From assembly GCF_003265705.1 (NCBI RefSeq), contig NW_020313005.1, forward strand, positions 21,045,864-21,109,863: a stretch of DNA of 64,000 nucleotides, written 5' to 3'. Shown piece after piece: positions 1 to 12,180 of the stretch (its first letter is position 1; each line of letters opens with the position of its first letter). The notes under the pieces were generated by a model that made no database searches, was not told the origin of the DNA, and saw only the letters and a list, made by a program, of their open reading frames with translations. The position numbers were made by a program, and so were the translations under genes. This DNA comes from Callorhinus ursinus (Eukaryota; Chordata; Mammalia; Carnivora; Otariidae).

Positions 1-1975
1 AAATACCAAAGTCGGCATATTGTTACAGTGAGTCCCATGGAGGAGGGTTGAGGGTGCCCATCTAACTGCCTAGGAGGTTCAGGAAAAACTTCCCAAAGAG
101 GTAGTGCTCACTCTGAGTCTTTAAGAACAGATTTTCATGGCATTCATAAAGAAGAAATTCAAACTATTCATTGGAGATTCAAGGTGTTGCCTTGAGGACA
201 TGGATGGCAATGTCTTTAGTTTGGCAAAGGTTCTGTCACTTTTCTTTGAATGGATAGTCCTTTTGGAAGTCAAATTCCTTTTCTCCTGCATTCTAGGCCC
301 AAACGGTGTCTTTTTAATACAAATTAATGGGAATCCTAAATTCTTGATATTAGGAGAAGTCCTAGTTGCAAATCTATTTAATTTTTGCATAGCAAATTAT
401 CTACATTACCTATGTATCATAGCTTTACTCCAATTTTGAATCCTCCACGTGCCATCTTTATATCTAGCATAGATTGTAGCCATGATTCCTGACCTATGAA
501 GTTAACAGGAAGACTGGAGTGTAAGGTCAAAGTTAGAACACAATGCCATTGTTGGTGGCTGTATAATTTTCGCTTCTCTATTATGGAAGGCAGTTGGTAC
601 ACATTCCTTGTTCCAACAATACCACTTGTAGGTAGTTAATGACAAGAGAAAATATTTTAAGAACTTTTATCATGACAAGGAATTGGGGACAATTTAATTT
701 TACGGTAATAAGAGGCTCATTAAGAAAAGAATATGCATACATAAAATACACTGCTCAACAGCCATAACTTTGGAATGTAGAGCTATATTTCTTGACATAG
801 AAAAATGTTCGTAGCATATGTCAAATGTCAATGAAAAAAGCAGATAACAAAATAGCATGCAGAGAATTATATCACGAAGGTAAAATTATGATCCTATGTA
901 TATGTTATATCTACATTCGAAAAGACACTAAAAAGGACCCAGAGGAACGTTGAACAGCGTATTAGGACAATTACCTCTAGATGGTGGGATTTTGGGTGAT
1001 TCTGGCATTCCTTTTAGACATTTCTGTGTTTTTATTGTAATTTCTTCCATAAATGTATGTTATTTTGCCAAAAACAATCATTTTCGAAAGAAAAAAAAAA
1101 GCATTTAAGTGTAGTTTGCTATTTCCCTAAAGGCATAGTGTTTCCTTGACGAGCCCAGAACCCAAAATGAAAAACAGTGATGTCACAGTGCTCATGCAGA
1201 AATGCAGCCAAGCAGGGGCAGGGTTGATGTGAACTGGATTCAGCCTTCATGAAGGCCTCGTCTCTTTGGGATTTCCTGCTGCCTCAGCCTGACATACCCC
1301 TGCTCCTCCCCAGCCTCCCTGCACCCTGGGCATCCCTCACCCTGCCCTGGAGGGATCTGGGTGAAAGGCAGCATCAACCTGCAGGTCAGGCCCTGTCACT
1401 AGGCTTGCGGAGGGTGGAAGGTCCAGAAACAGTCCGTGGGTAGCATGCTTTACGAAGGCTAGAGCTCTCCCCAGAGTCCCACAGAAAACTGTTCGAAGTC
1501 CATTACTGGACTGATACACCCACATAAACCAAATTGTTATCTTTTTTGTCCTCTGCACGGATTGAGCATTTTTATCTGGAAAATTGAGGAGAGTGAGGAG
1601 AGAGAAGCCCAGGAAGGTGGCTGGAGTCCTAGAGTCAGATCTCAGCCTGGCCCGTGTACAGCATTGCCTGTGTCTTTCTCCTCATCTGTAAAAAAAAAAG
1701 GGGGGGGGACTTAGACGAGTTAAAGGGCATGTACACGTTTTCTAACTTAACTCCTCGAGTCACCAGGTATCTGTGTGCCTGTCTCCTACCAGCACTGGTG
1801 TAAGGCACGGGGTACGGAGTGAAGACGGGGACGAAATCCTTAAGTTCTAATGGGCGGTGAGTTGGTGAGACAACCAACAAGCAGCTAAGTGTCATATGGG
1901 GTGCTGGAAAACACTTCTGTTATAAGGTGACATTAATAGTGAACACTTAGAAATGGATCATGCAACAAACCTTTC

Positions 1976-2185
1976 TTTTTTTTTTTTAAAGATTTATTTA
2001 TTTGAGAGAGAGAGAGAGAGAGTGTGCATGCAAGAGAGAGGGGAGGGCCAGAGGGAGAGGGGAAGTGGATTCCCTGCTGAGTGGTGACTCATGGGACTCG
2101 ATCTCAGGACCCAGAGATCACGAGCACCTGAGCTGAAACCATGAGTCGGACCCTCAACTGATTGAGCCACCCACCCAGGAGCTCC
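1976..2185 (-). mobile_element. Carnivore tRNA-derived SINE
   Basis: Reverse-oriented CAN-SINE: it starts with the T-run and AAAGATTTATTTATTTGAGAGAGA (tail complement), then the ACTCGATCTCAGGACCC body, and ends GATTGAGCCACCCACCCAGG (head complement). Target duplications are not clear, which suggests an older copy. Confidence 0.9.
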
Positions 2186-2329
2186 CACACCTATTATTTC
2201 AAGTGGATCTTTCTTCAGCTCTGCCATCTATTCAGATTCTCTGATTTGAGAATCAAATGAACATCTGATCCACTTTACATTTTTGGTCTTGTGAGACCAA
2301 GTCATTCTACTATTCACTAAAAAAAAAGA

Positions 2330-2470
2330 ATTCTCTTATGCTGCCTAGTCCGTCTTAAAGTCTGGAGATACAAAGATGAAAAAGGCCTAGTGCCTGCCTT
2401 CAAATAGCTCCGGGTTTAGTGGGAGAGGCAAATCGAAACAGATGTTTATAAACCAGTGCGTTAGGCACAG
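2330..2470 (-). repeat. L2-like relic
   Basis: GGAGATACAAAGATGAAAAA and GTGCCTGCCTTCAAATAGCT resemble the reverse L2 3' end. Diverged; it may extend to about 2760. Confidence 0.45.
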
Positions 2471-3774
2471 TGATAGAAACACACGCGGGGAACACAGCGC
2501 AAGGGCAGCTAGCCCTGGTTGGGGTGAAGGGGAGGGCCTCAGGGGTTCCCGGCAGCGAGAGCTTCTGAGAGGAGCCTCAAAGCTGGAGGAGAAGCGGGTA
2601 GATGGCTAAGGAGCAGGAGTACAGGAGGGCATTTCTATCAGAGAGGGTCACATGAGAAGGGCAGGGAAGCGAGGACTGGCCTGGGGAGCTTAGGGGAACA
2701 GAAGTTCTACGTTTCAGGAGCAGAGGTGCAGTGGGGTGTGGGGACTCATGAGGCCTGAGAGGTAGGAGCACTGCCCCCGGAGGTCGGGGCAGGATCCCGA
2801 GGATCGAGTCACTTCAGACACATTTATCTGCTACTTGGCCATTGTTGGTCCCATTCAGGAAAAATGAGCTCTGCTTTTCACAACCCTTTCTACATTCTGA
2901 CAGGCCTATGGATGCTTCTAGGCTAGGGAGTAAATCTTAAATCACACAGTTGTTTTGTACTTAGGTAATAAACATTTATAATGCCAAGACAAAAAAAAAA
3001 AAAGTTGGTCCAGCTGATGTTTCATGTTATGTGGGAGGGAATTCTCTTTGGCCAACAAGTCAAAAAAAAGTATCACCCAGACACTCCTTTTGCTTTTCCT
3101 GAAAGGGTTTATGTCCCAAGCAGCTGTTCTGTGTCACAATCTACAAGTGGAAAAAGGGTGAGTTCTTTTTTTCTTTCTCCAAAAAATAATACAGCAGTAA
3201 TCCATTTCTGTCCCAGAGTTATTTCCTGAGATGAGAGCCCTTGAGTGCCCTGGCAACTCCCTCTTTTCAGCTTCCTCCCTGGGCGAAGGGCTTTTCCCCA
3301 AGGGAAGTGTCATTCATCTAACGAAGCCGCAGGAACATAGCCCCGCACTGAATCCACCATATGTGGGGCCCTAGGTTTCCTCCCTCACTCTGTCAGCTGG
3401 AAAGAGAAAACATATTTCCACTGAAACTTTCCCCAATCCACGTTGCTCTGAGGGGTGTTGTCTGGCTGGCTGATTGAAACTCTTGATCAAGAGCCCCTGA
3501 GCTGGGCTTCAGGACAAGGCTGCCCCTTCCAAAAGTCCTTTTTCTTACTAATACCTAAATAAAATAGGAAGTCAGAAGAGGAAAGGTCTTTGCTGCTTGT
3601 GGGAGTATAGGGATGATTTATATGGCCACATGGTCGCACCTCACACTGTGCAATCTTCCACAATTTCCCATTCCCCACACCTAGCAGAACTGACCGCTTA
3701 TTTTTTTCTATATTGTTGGTAAACTGCTCGTCACATTATATTATAGTCATATGTAAGTCTGTTTTCTCCACTGT

Positions 3775-3945
3775 CTGAAGATAGAGACTGTCTTTCTCAA
3801 CTTTATTCTGAGTCAGAGAGAATGTAAGGTCCACGAGGTCAGGAATCTTTGTTTACCAAGTGGGTCCCAAATGACCAGAAGAGTGCCTAGCACATAGCAG
3901 GCACATAGTAACTATTTACTGAATGGATAAGCAAGTTTCTAGCAA
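3775..3945 (+). repeat. L2 3' end
   Basis: GAGAATGTAAGGTCCACGAG, then GTGCCTAGCACATAGCAGGC and a final GTAACTATTTACTGAATGG form the typical L2 3' end. Confidence 0.8.
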
Positions 3946-5058
3946 GGGACGCCTTCACTGTGCTTGTTGCATGAATGGTTGAGGTCTGTGATGCCTCGGG
4001 GGGTCCGTGGGACTTTTTCGGAGGACATCGGAGAGCTGAATGGCCGGCACACAAGGTGCTCCCAAACCTGACATTTCCCAAAGGTATAGGTTGCCCTGTA
4101 GGGCCCTGGAGGGGAGACCAAATGTACCCTAACCCATGGTTAATCCGTTCTCAGGATGACAAACTCCATGTTGTTAACTTGTAAGTCTCATCCATGAGTA
4201 GATCAAAAAAGTTCAAGTAGGGATATACAGATTGATGATGATTCATTAGGACTTTCGTGTCCGATTTCAAGATTAAAGGTAAGGAATGTTTTAGTAGGAA
4301 GGAAACATTGAACTCATTGAGACTATCTTCACGATATATGGTCAGGACCAGTCTTTGTTGACCTATGTTGTATGTACCTTATTCTAAATTCATGCTCAGT
4401 GTCCAGCGCAGTCTGACTCGCGATTGCTGCCCATTATTTTGAGAAATAGGTGATATTAACGAATACAGATTTTAACAACATCCTCGGACTAGCCTACTTT
4501 GATCTTTGTCTCCTCTTCAGCTTCACCAATCGGGGGTTCTTCCAGCAGCCATTTCGCTGCAATGGAGATCAATTCCCCTGAAAAACAAGAGAACGGCATC
4601 TTGATTAACATAGCCTAGTGACCCTCAGTTATTTTATTTTTAAAAATTAATATTATTTTGTCTGCATTTAGTTTTGGAGAAAATGCATCATAAGAAAAGT
4701 AAAGTTTTAGTTAAAAATAAGCACAGTTCTGGATTAAGGTATGTCTTTAGACGGTTTTTAGCTTATTGATCTCAACCATGCAATATTAGCCACTCTGTGA
4801 ATGTAGTCCTTAGTTGGTATAATTTCATATTGCTGAGTCAGTTTAACTATATCGTTTAAATACATTTCATAGGAAGGAAGATATGCTCATTGGCTGTCAA
4901 CTGAATGAAGACAGTGAACCAAAACCACAAATTGAACATAGGATGTATAATACTCTTTTTTTTCTTGAAATGTGCCAGTAGCTTTACATATTAGCAAGAA
5001 TAAAGGAAAAGGCAAGTACAATCCAGAAACAGTCAAGTTAAAACTAAAATGTCACTTC

Positions 5059-5255
5059 CTTTTTTTTAAAGATTTTATTTATTTATTTGAGAAAGAGAGT
5101 GAGAAAGAGCACGAGTGTGGGGAGTGGCCGAGGGGGGAGGGAGAAGCAGACTCCCCACTGAGCAGGGAGCCTGATGTGGGACTCAAACTCAGGACCCTGA
5201 GATCATGACCTGAGCCAAAGGCAGATGCTTAACCAACTGAGCCACCCAGGTGCCC
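5059..5255 (-). mobile_element. Carnivore tRNA-derived SINE with 15-bp duplications
   Basis: Reverse CAN-SINE ending CTGAGCCACCCAGGTGCCC. It is flanked by perfect direct repeats CTAAAATGTCACTTC at 5044-5058 and 5256-5270, the mark of L1-driven insertion. Confidence 0.96.
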
Positions 5256-5689
5256 CTAAAATGTCACTTCTTAACCATAGGAATTTGGCCTTCGAATGCT
5301 GTGCTTAGGAACTAAATCTTCTAAATGACTCGAGAAAGACTTTTTTTTTTTCAGTATATAATATTGAGTTTATTAAAGTGTGTGAACTAATGCACTTTTG
5401 GAAGCATTTAGATTAACAGAGATGTTTGATACATAAATGATTTTCCTGATGACTGACAGCCAGCTGGAAAATCCCTTCAGCCAGAACATTCCTCAAGCGT
5501 TCTTGACAGTCAGATTTTTGGTGTAGATAACAGCTCTGGACAAGAATTACTTCATAGTGTTTCTCCTTTTGTTCCAGATGAATAATGTTCAGTTCCTTTT
5601 TCAGGGCTTCTCTCTGTTTATCTGTGTCTCAGCGTCCTGGTTGATGTGTCTCTTCAGTGGGGCTTTTCCATCCTTCTTCCCCCCAGACC

Positions 5690-5830
5690 TTTCTTTATTT
5701 ACTCTTTTATCAAATTTATGCCACACCTGGGTGCTGAGTGCACCTGCTTTGTGTCAGGCCTGGTTGGGGTGGAGGGTGATAGATGGATGGGGATGTTACT
5801 GAAAATGACACGTAAGACCTGGTCCTTGTC
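5690..5830 (-). repeat. L2-like relic, reverse
   Basis: CACCTGCTTTGTGTCAGGCC and AGACCTGGTCCTTGTCCAG resemble reverse L2. Confidence 0.45.
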
Positions 5831-6016
5831 CAGAAACCCTACAAAAGGGTCTTTTTGCAGATGCTTTTCCTGCTTCTTGACTTTAGCTCACAGAGGCTGT
5901 GCACTATCCCTGCAACTTTGCAGCCAAGGGCCTGCCCTTTCTCTGTGTGCCCGGGATCCATCATTTCATCTCTCTGAATTCTCGTTTCCTTCTCTGTAGC
6001 ATAAAGAGGTGAACTC

Positions 6017-6198
6017 AAGGGGCGCCTTGGTGGCTCAGCCGGCTAGGTGTCTGACTCTTGATTTCAGCTCAGGTCATGATCTCAGGGTTGTGAGATTGAG
6101 TCCCATGTCAGGCTTCGCGAGGAGTCTGCTTAAGATTCTCCCTCTCTCCCTCTCCTACCCCTCCTCCCCTCTTAAAAAGAAATATTAAAAAAAAAAGA
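6017..6198 (+). mobile_element. Carnivore SINE just upstream of ETS1 exon A
   Basis: Forward CAN-SINE (GGGGCGCCTTGGTGGCTCAG head, A-rich end). Flanking repeats AAGAGGTGAACTC (6004-6016) and AAGAGGTGAGCTC (6199-6211) differ at one base. It lies about 130 bp before the exon A start codon and follows a MIR-like piece (5925-6003). Confidence 0.94.
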
Positions 6199-6296
6199 AG
6201 AGGTGAGCTCTATGGTTCCTAGGAGACACCCAGTTCTAAGATTCGAACCCGCTGTGGCTTCTAGTGCACACACTGGTGCATCCAGTGGCTCAGTGA

Positions 6297-6329
6297 AGGC
6301 TTTCTCCCACGCAGGTGCTGAGAGTGAGG
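6297..6329 (+). other. Acceptor-like site just before exon A
   Basis: TTTCTCCCACGCAG ends at 6314 and resembles a 3' splice site, 15 bases before the exon A start codon. If used, a non-coding leader exon would lie upstream. If not, exon A is a true first exon with its promoter in 6200-6320. The tract is short, so this is uncertain. Confidence 0.3.
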
Positions 6330-6398
6330 ATGAGCTACTTTGTGGATTCTGCAGCCAGTGGCCCCGCCCCTTATTCAGCTGCACGTCCTGCAATGGCG
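6330..6398 (+). CDS. ETS1: ETS1 alternative N-terminal coding exon A (long isoform start)
   Basis: First coding exon of the long c-Ets-1 isoform, a nuclear ETS-domain transcription factor. Twenty-three codons read MSYFVDSAASGPAPY, then SAARPAMA, and stop at a consensus donor (GCG|GTAAGT, GT at 6399-6400) in phase 0. From memory, the human long isoform begins MSYFVDSAGSSPVPYSAPRP, so the match is clear though several residues differ. ATG 6330 is preferred because it has A at -3 and is the first ATG in frame after a TGA at 6294-6296. Phase 0 matches exon B but not the shared downstream exon, so exon A must splice through exon B. Upstream there is no CpG island or TATA box, and a carnivore SINE ends about 130 bp before the ATG. 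The transcript start is unknown, and the leader may be spliced in at the acceptor-like AG at 6313-6314. Confidence 0.88.
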
Positions 6399-7560
6399 GT
6401 AAGTGGGGCCCCCTCCCTGCTCTCCCCTTGCCCACCCTGCCTCTCTTGGCTTCCCCTTGCTTCCGGCATCCTGACCTCTGTTGGACAGAGAAGCCCAGAC
6501 CTGACTCCAGATTTGGAATCAGCCTTGAATCTTTTGGAGGAGCTAAATTGTGAGATCATCTATCTTTTTATCAGTACATAAAGTAAAAATCCAAGACTGA
6601 TGGATTTGCTGAGAAAGGTTTTTTTAGTGTGTTGGAGTTTCAGAGAAAATGACTCAAACTTGATTAATGGTTAAAGCCAGGTGATTTTTCACTGCTCAGT
6701 TCACTTGGTGAAGATTTTTCACATATTGATATACCTTAGGCTTATCTTAACATAGTTAAATTTATTTTGGGCCTCATACGTAAAAGCTAAGCAACACAAG
6801 CCTTCTAATCACAGAATTTAAAACTGGGAAATATAACAGAAAGTTTACAGGAAAATGTTATAAATCCCAGAATAAGAGAGGTAAAAGGAACTTTAAAATC
6901 AGGACTAGATAAAGTTTCTTGCCCTTAGGGAAGAAGACCCTCACCCAAGCTATGTGTTGATCAGTAGAAATGTTTAGATGCATTTCTTATAAATTGATTG
7001 TGTGAGCGATCCCATGATGCTATCATCGATCAATGGCAATGTGGAATGAACTTTAATATTAGCTGATGTATTATTAACTATTCATTCTAAATTCTGTATG
7101 TTTTCATATGAAGAAAGCCAACATAAACATTGAACTTTTTTCACTTACTCTGGAAATGGACAGATAAGTTTAATGTTAAGTCTTCCCAGTACATTTATGG
7201 GTCTAAATAGACACCAAGACATCAGAGCTCTTTTCTGACTCTGGTCTTGGACTGTCCTGCCTGATGTTCTGCAGAATTTTTCACGCTGGTATCCTTGAAT
7301 TAACCATGCCTGCTCACTGAAATTGTATTTTGAAAGATTTGATGTATTTGCAATTTTCTGTAGCTTTGAAAAAATAATTGCTCAGAAGCTATTCTACATT
7401 CAAGGAGTGATTATCACTACTCTCTTTACTGGCTATTCTGAAACACCTGCTTTTTTCTGTTTTAAATGACTGTTGTTTTCATACAACCCCCATTCACTTT
7501 TCTAAAAAAGTTAGAATCAGGAAAAAGTTTAGAGTACAATTAACACCAGAATATGTTTAG

Positions 7561-7562
<2 letters not shown>

Positions 7563-7613
<51 letters not shown>

Positions 7614-7623
7614 NNNNNNNNNN

Positions 7624-7670
<47 letters not shown>
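7563..7670. repeat. (CA)n microsatellite with an assembly gap
   Basis: Alternating AC fills 7563-7613 and 7624-7670. The ten N at 7614-7623 mark an unresolved part, so the true length is unknown. Confidence 0.98.
7614..7623. other. Assembly gap (10 N)
   Basis: The only unsequenced bases in the window. A round number of ten looks like a placeholder rather than a measured length. Confidence 0.99.
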
Positions 7671-7671
<1 letters not shown>

Positions 7672-10600
7672 GTCCAGACCAGCAGTCACTCAGTTTTGCT
7701 TAACAGAAATCGCCCAGAGACTTGCACTTGCAGGTCAGAGAAGGGGCTAGAAAAGTTGCCAGGGAAAGGCTCCTCCTGCTTCTCACACAGAGGTTATCAT
7801 CTGAGGTCAGCACAAATTGCATTAATTTTTTCTTAAAAATGATATTATAGAGATCTGCTAAAACAAATAAAGGGTATTGGGATTTCAGGGCAAAAGATGT
7901 CATTGGCTTAGAAGAATAGATTTAAAAGCCAGCCTATGTTAATTCTCTTTACCAGTATGGTAATCAAAGTAAACAAGATTAATAACTTCTCCAAAAAAGC
8001 AATGCCATGCAAATTTGTGTGCATTGTATTTTATACACCGCAATACATGGTATTACAAGTATTCAAACTATAGGTATAATATTAAATAATCCTTGGCAGG
8101 GTATCTGGAAAATGCATGAAATTAGAAAACCATACCAAGCTCTGGGTACATATTTTCAGTGAACGACCCCACCCCCAGCTGAAGACACTGGCTAGTTTTA
8201 ATGCATTTTAAATGGTTTCCACTGGTTGCAAAATAAAGAACTCATTTACCCCCAGCCCCAATAGCCATATCTGAAAAGCATTATCAACGTATGGGATCCT
8301 TTTTGCTGTGAATTTCAGAGTCTCTTGGGTAAAAGTGGAAGTTTGCATAAGAACTGGTAACTATTGTTCCAGCACTTTCACTCCTAACTTCTCTCTGGGC
8401 CTCAGTTTCTCCATCACTGGGACTAGTTAGGCAACTTTTCAGAACCATAATGCAAGCAGGCAAGTCCTATAACTTCTTTACCTACACAATCTCCCTAATA
8501 CGGATGAATGCATGAATAAACAAACAAATAAATAAAATGCATCTGTATGAGCTCAGGTTCAATCAACCAGCCCCTGCAGAGAACCTCCAACCTTAGCCTG
8601 CACAGTAAGAAACAGTCAAAGAATCTATAAACTGCAGACCCTAACCTTGGGACACTGGCATTAGCAAAACTAACAGATCTCACACCCTCGATCCCAATCT
8701 AAGATTTTGGGAAGGAGTGAGCACAGCTTCATTAACTTTCCCAGACAAGAAAGTCAAAGCTGCAGATACCAGTGTCTTCTCAGTTTCTGTTGGAGCCTCT
8801 CTATCTAGTCAACCCACGGTACTTAATCTGATAATCCGCATCCTCCTGCCTGGTGCCCTGGGCTCCAATTTGGTTAGGCCGGGCAAGGAAGAAAAGAAAC
8901 TCTGTCTCGGGTGTGGGAAGTTGAGGGTGGAAGGAAAACTAATGCAGTGGGTTTTTAATTGGGCTGACTGTGCCCCCAGGGGGATATTTGGTGATATTTT
9001 TAATTGTTAGAAGTTGGCAGCGGCATCCCCTGGCATTTAGAGGGTAGAGGCCAGGGAGGTAGCTAGCCATCCCACAATACACAGTACAGTCCCCCCCACA
9101 ACAAAGGATTATTCGGCCCCACATGTTAGTACTGTTGAGGTGGAGAAGCCCTGGTGGCAGTAGCCCCAAGATCAGGTTTGAAGGCAGGATGGTGCTCTGT
9201 GTACAGATTGGTCTAAGCAGGTCTTTGCTGCATGTAAATTACTGCTTCAGAGAGGGAAATCTTAAAAAAAGAAAAACAAGTGAGAATATATTCGTGTTAT
9301 GAGGGGTTCTGCTTAGGATGCTGCTTTAATTGTTCAATCTAAAGTTTGGTTCAATGTAAAGCAGGATATGAATATTTTCTAGTCCCCAAAGATGACTAAT
9401 TTTCCAATTCCTCATTCATAAATTAGAGGTAGCATCAGCGTGACTTGATCATTTGCAGTACCAGACGAAGGCTTGAAATCATCCCAGCAACAGTTACAGA
9501 CTTCATGCCACATTATCCGCCTCAGGGTCAGCTTGTCAAAATCAGAATGCATGCTTTCCTCCTTGTAAGGTCAGTCCTTCGGGAGCCGATGGTCATGAAT
9601 GAAGTGATGTCATAGCCGGGAGGTCAAGCAACAACGCTTTGGGGAGTTGTCTGGCCATTGTGTGGGAGGGGGTGACGTTTTCAGGTACGAATATGGGTTG
9701 TGTGTCAGGGACCCTTTTATCCAACGGGAGGAAGTGCTCCTTCCTGTTATGCTACCTCAGCAAGCCCATGGTGAGCCCTGGAAGTCCCCAGCGGTGCTGG
9801 TCCCTTCGTCTCTTCATGCATCACCCTCTCCTCCATGCCACCGAGGCTGCGGAGCTGGGGGAGGGAGGGAGTGGGAGGGATGGGTCACTCCCGGTTTTGA
9901 CCAAACATGTCCCAGTCCTTGGCCCACCTTGAAAGCAAGGAGGATGTGTGGAGGAGGTCCCCCCGGGATTAATGACCCCTGGGCCATGCAAACTTTAGGA
10001 AGCACCTTGAACTGTTCAGAGGAAAGGACTAGTGCTGCCCACTCACCTCCTCTCAGAGCGAGGCCTCCAGGGATAGAGTAATAGGCCAGTGCAAGAGAGA
10101 CTGTCCTCAGTGCCAGGTCATGTGGAAGACACCGAGGACAGAGAGGTTGGTCCCAAATGCCAAAATTTCCTAGGATAAGGCTTTGGGTTTAAGGAACATC
10201 CCATGTCCTCTGAGATGGGGTAATTGCATGAAAAACTTGACATTCTTCCACTTTCTGGATCGAATGTTCTTCTCTTATAAATATGGTCACTATTATTTCC
10301 TGAATGAAAAGAAGTGTTTCAGAAACTGTCCAACAAAAGCCCCCTTTTTTTTTTGACTTGTGACTTTATTATATGAATGGTATGAATGTGATCATACTTA
10401 CTAGACACTTAATTGCTATAATTGTGTAGAATAACATGCTATGAAGCCAGGGCTATTTCAGACGTGGGATCACTGAATAGTTTGGGTGATGCACATATGC
10501 CGGAGTGCACATCGGATGTCAGCTTTCGGGGGGCCGAGGAAGGCTGCCAGCCACTGGCTGGTTTTGGGCGTTGGCCTTTGTCCTTCCTGTCCTTTTCCAG

Positions 10601-10999
10601 TGGAACTCGTGGGGCTGGCAGGCCTTCCGGATCTCCAGTGTGGTGCCTGCAAAAGGGAGTAGCATGGCCACTGGGCTTCGCTAAGCTCATTGCAAAAAAT
10701 GGGCTCCAAACCATGCCCTCAGGCACAGCTTGCCAACACAGAGACCTTTGAGATTGGATCTTGCCAATCACTTCATGGTTTGAGCAAATCCTCTTTTGTA
10801 CATGTTCTTTCTTCCTTCTGTCATTGATTGATGGATCGATTGTTTTCTTGGATACATAACTCTAGTTCTACCTTCTGACCCTTTGGTGAGACAGGAGGGG
10901 GACCCACGTTGTTCTTGCCTCTTTCACATGAGACAGGGGACAGCCTGCAGTCCTGGACCAGGCAGCTGTGGAATGCAGCCCATCCAATTATGATGGAAA

Positions 11000-11180
11000 G
11001 CATTTTGGAGTCAGAGAGATGTGGGTTAAATTCTGGCCTCTTACTCCTTTAACATGTGACCTTGGACAAATGACTTAACCTCTCTGACCTTCAGTGCCCT
11101 CATCTGTGTAAGAGGCAGAGTATAATTTTGCACGCAAGACCATCATGATGGTTCAGTGAGAAAATACTTGTCGAGCGCCT
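11000..11180 (+). repeat. MIR
   Basis: GTGACCTTGGACAAATGACT and TTAACCTCTCTGACCTTCAG near 11056-11095 followed by CCCTCATCTGTGTAAGAGG are typical of the MIR core. Confidence 0.85.
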
Positions 11181-12039
11181 CCCACAGCTATGACCTTAGC
11201 TAATTCTCTCTCCCTTATGTTCACTGTCTCTTCTCTGCTCTTCTCCAGACTCTTTGGTTGCGGTGCATGGAAACATGGAGGGAGGAGTGGAAATGATTCC
11301 ACTTCTTGTCCATCCGAGGGTGTTGCCAGGGCAAGATGGGGGCTCCTGGGGTGAAGATGGAGACATTCTTATTGAGCAACCTCCTTGCTTCACCACTACC
11401 CTGCACCAGAAACAGCTCCCTCGCCACCAGATCAAAGTTCCCTTGTCATGGGCTGGTGGTTTACAACCCCATTGTGTAAACAGACCTGGTTCTCTTATCT
11501 TGAGTAATTGCAGTTTAATTGGGCCTCCTTGGGAAGCAATTCCCTGCTTACCCAGGGCTGTTCGCACACTTCACCTCCAGCCCGCATGTCTCAGGATTGC
11601 AGCCTTGCAGTGGTCGCCGGGGAGTCTGCGCTGTCCCTGGTCCTCTGGGGAAGGGCTCGCGCTTGTCGCTGTAAAGCCTGGCACAGAATGCCCTTTCCTT
11701 TTCTGTGTGGATCCTGGAGAACAATGGATAAAGCATTTGGGATTAGAGAAGTAGAAACACACAAAAGAAATGTGGAATATAAGTGAACACTGGAAAATGT
11801 GTTTTTGTTGTTGTTCTTTTTCTCCTTGTTGCTTGGGATGGCGATGGCTTTACCCCTGGAGAAATTGCTGGAGCACAATGCTTAGGGAAATTATTTACAG
11901 CTGTAACTCTTAGTGCTGGTCAGAAACATTGAAGGAAAGAGTAATCACGTATATTTTTCCAGCATCTTAAAAAGAGGGGCTTTTCTAAAATACTGGGTTC
12001 AGTGAGCACCAGCTAGCGAATTTCAGAGCCAGGACACAA

Positions 12040-12180
12040 CCTACAGGCCATCTCCTGATATCTGGAATTTAAGGTCCTCAGAGATTAAATAAGTTGCCTG
12101 ACTTTACAGAGCCGGCGGGAAGTGGTGTCTGACCCAGATCTCCTGACTCCCGGCTAAGGACACTCCTTACTACTGAATTT
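12040..12180 (-). repeat. MIR relic, reverse
   Basis: AAATAAGTTGCCTGACTTTA then CCAGATCTCCTGACTCCCGG follow the reverse MIR order. Confidence 0.55.

Larger units (their letters stand above)
1..6329. other. Upstream flank of ETS1
   Basis: No gene is recognisable. The segment holds SINEs at 1976-2185, 5059-5255 and 6017-6198 and L2-like relics near 2330-2470, 3775-3945 and 5690-5830. Short MIR-like pieces occur near 1620-1750 and 5925-6003. The remainder (for example 1-1600, 2480-3770 and 3950-5040) is unique-looking DNA with only short random open frames. In other mammals the neighbour on this side is FLI1, which is not in the window. Confidence 0.7.

Noticed and set aside
6315..6329. Extension of exon A upstream by GTG CTG AGA GTG AGG
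   Set aside because: In frame and open, but GTG is not a normal start and ATG 6330 matches the family start.
11254..11754. 166-residue plus-strand open frame
   Set aside because: No recognisable domain; it lies just past a MIR, and chance is the simplest reading.
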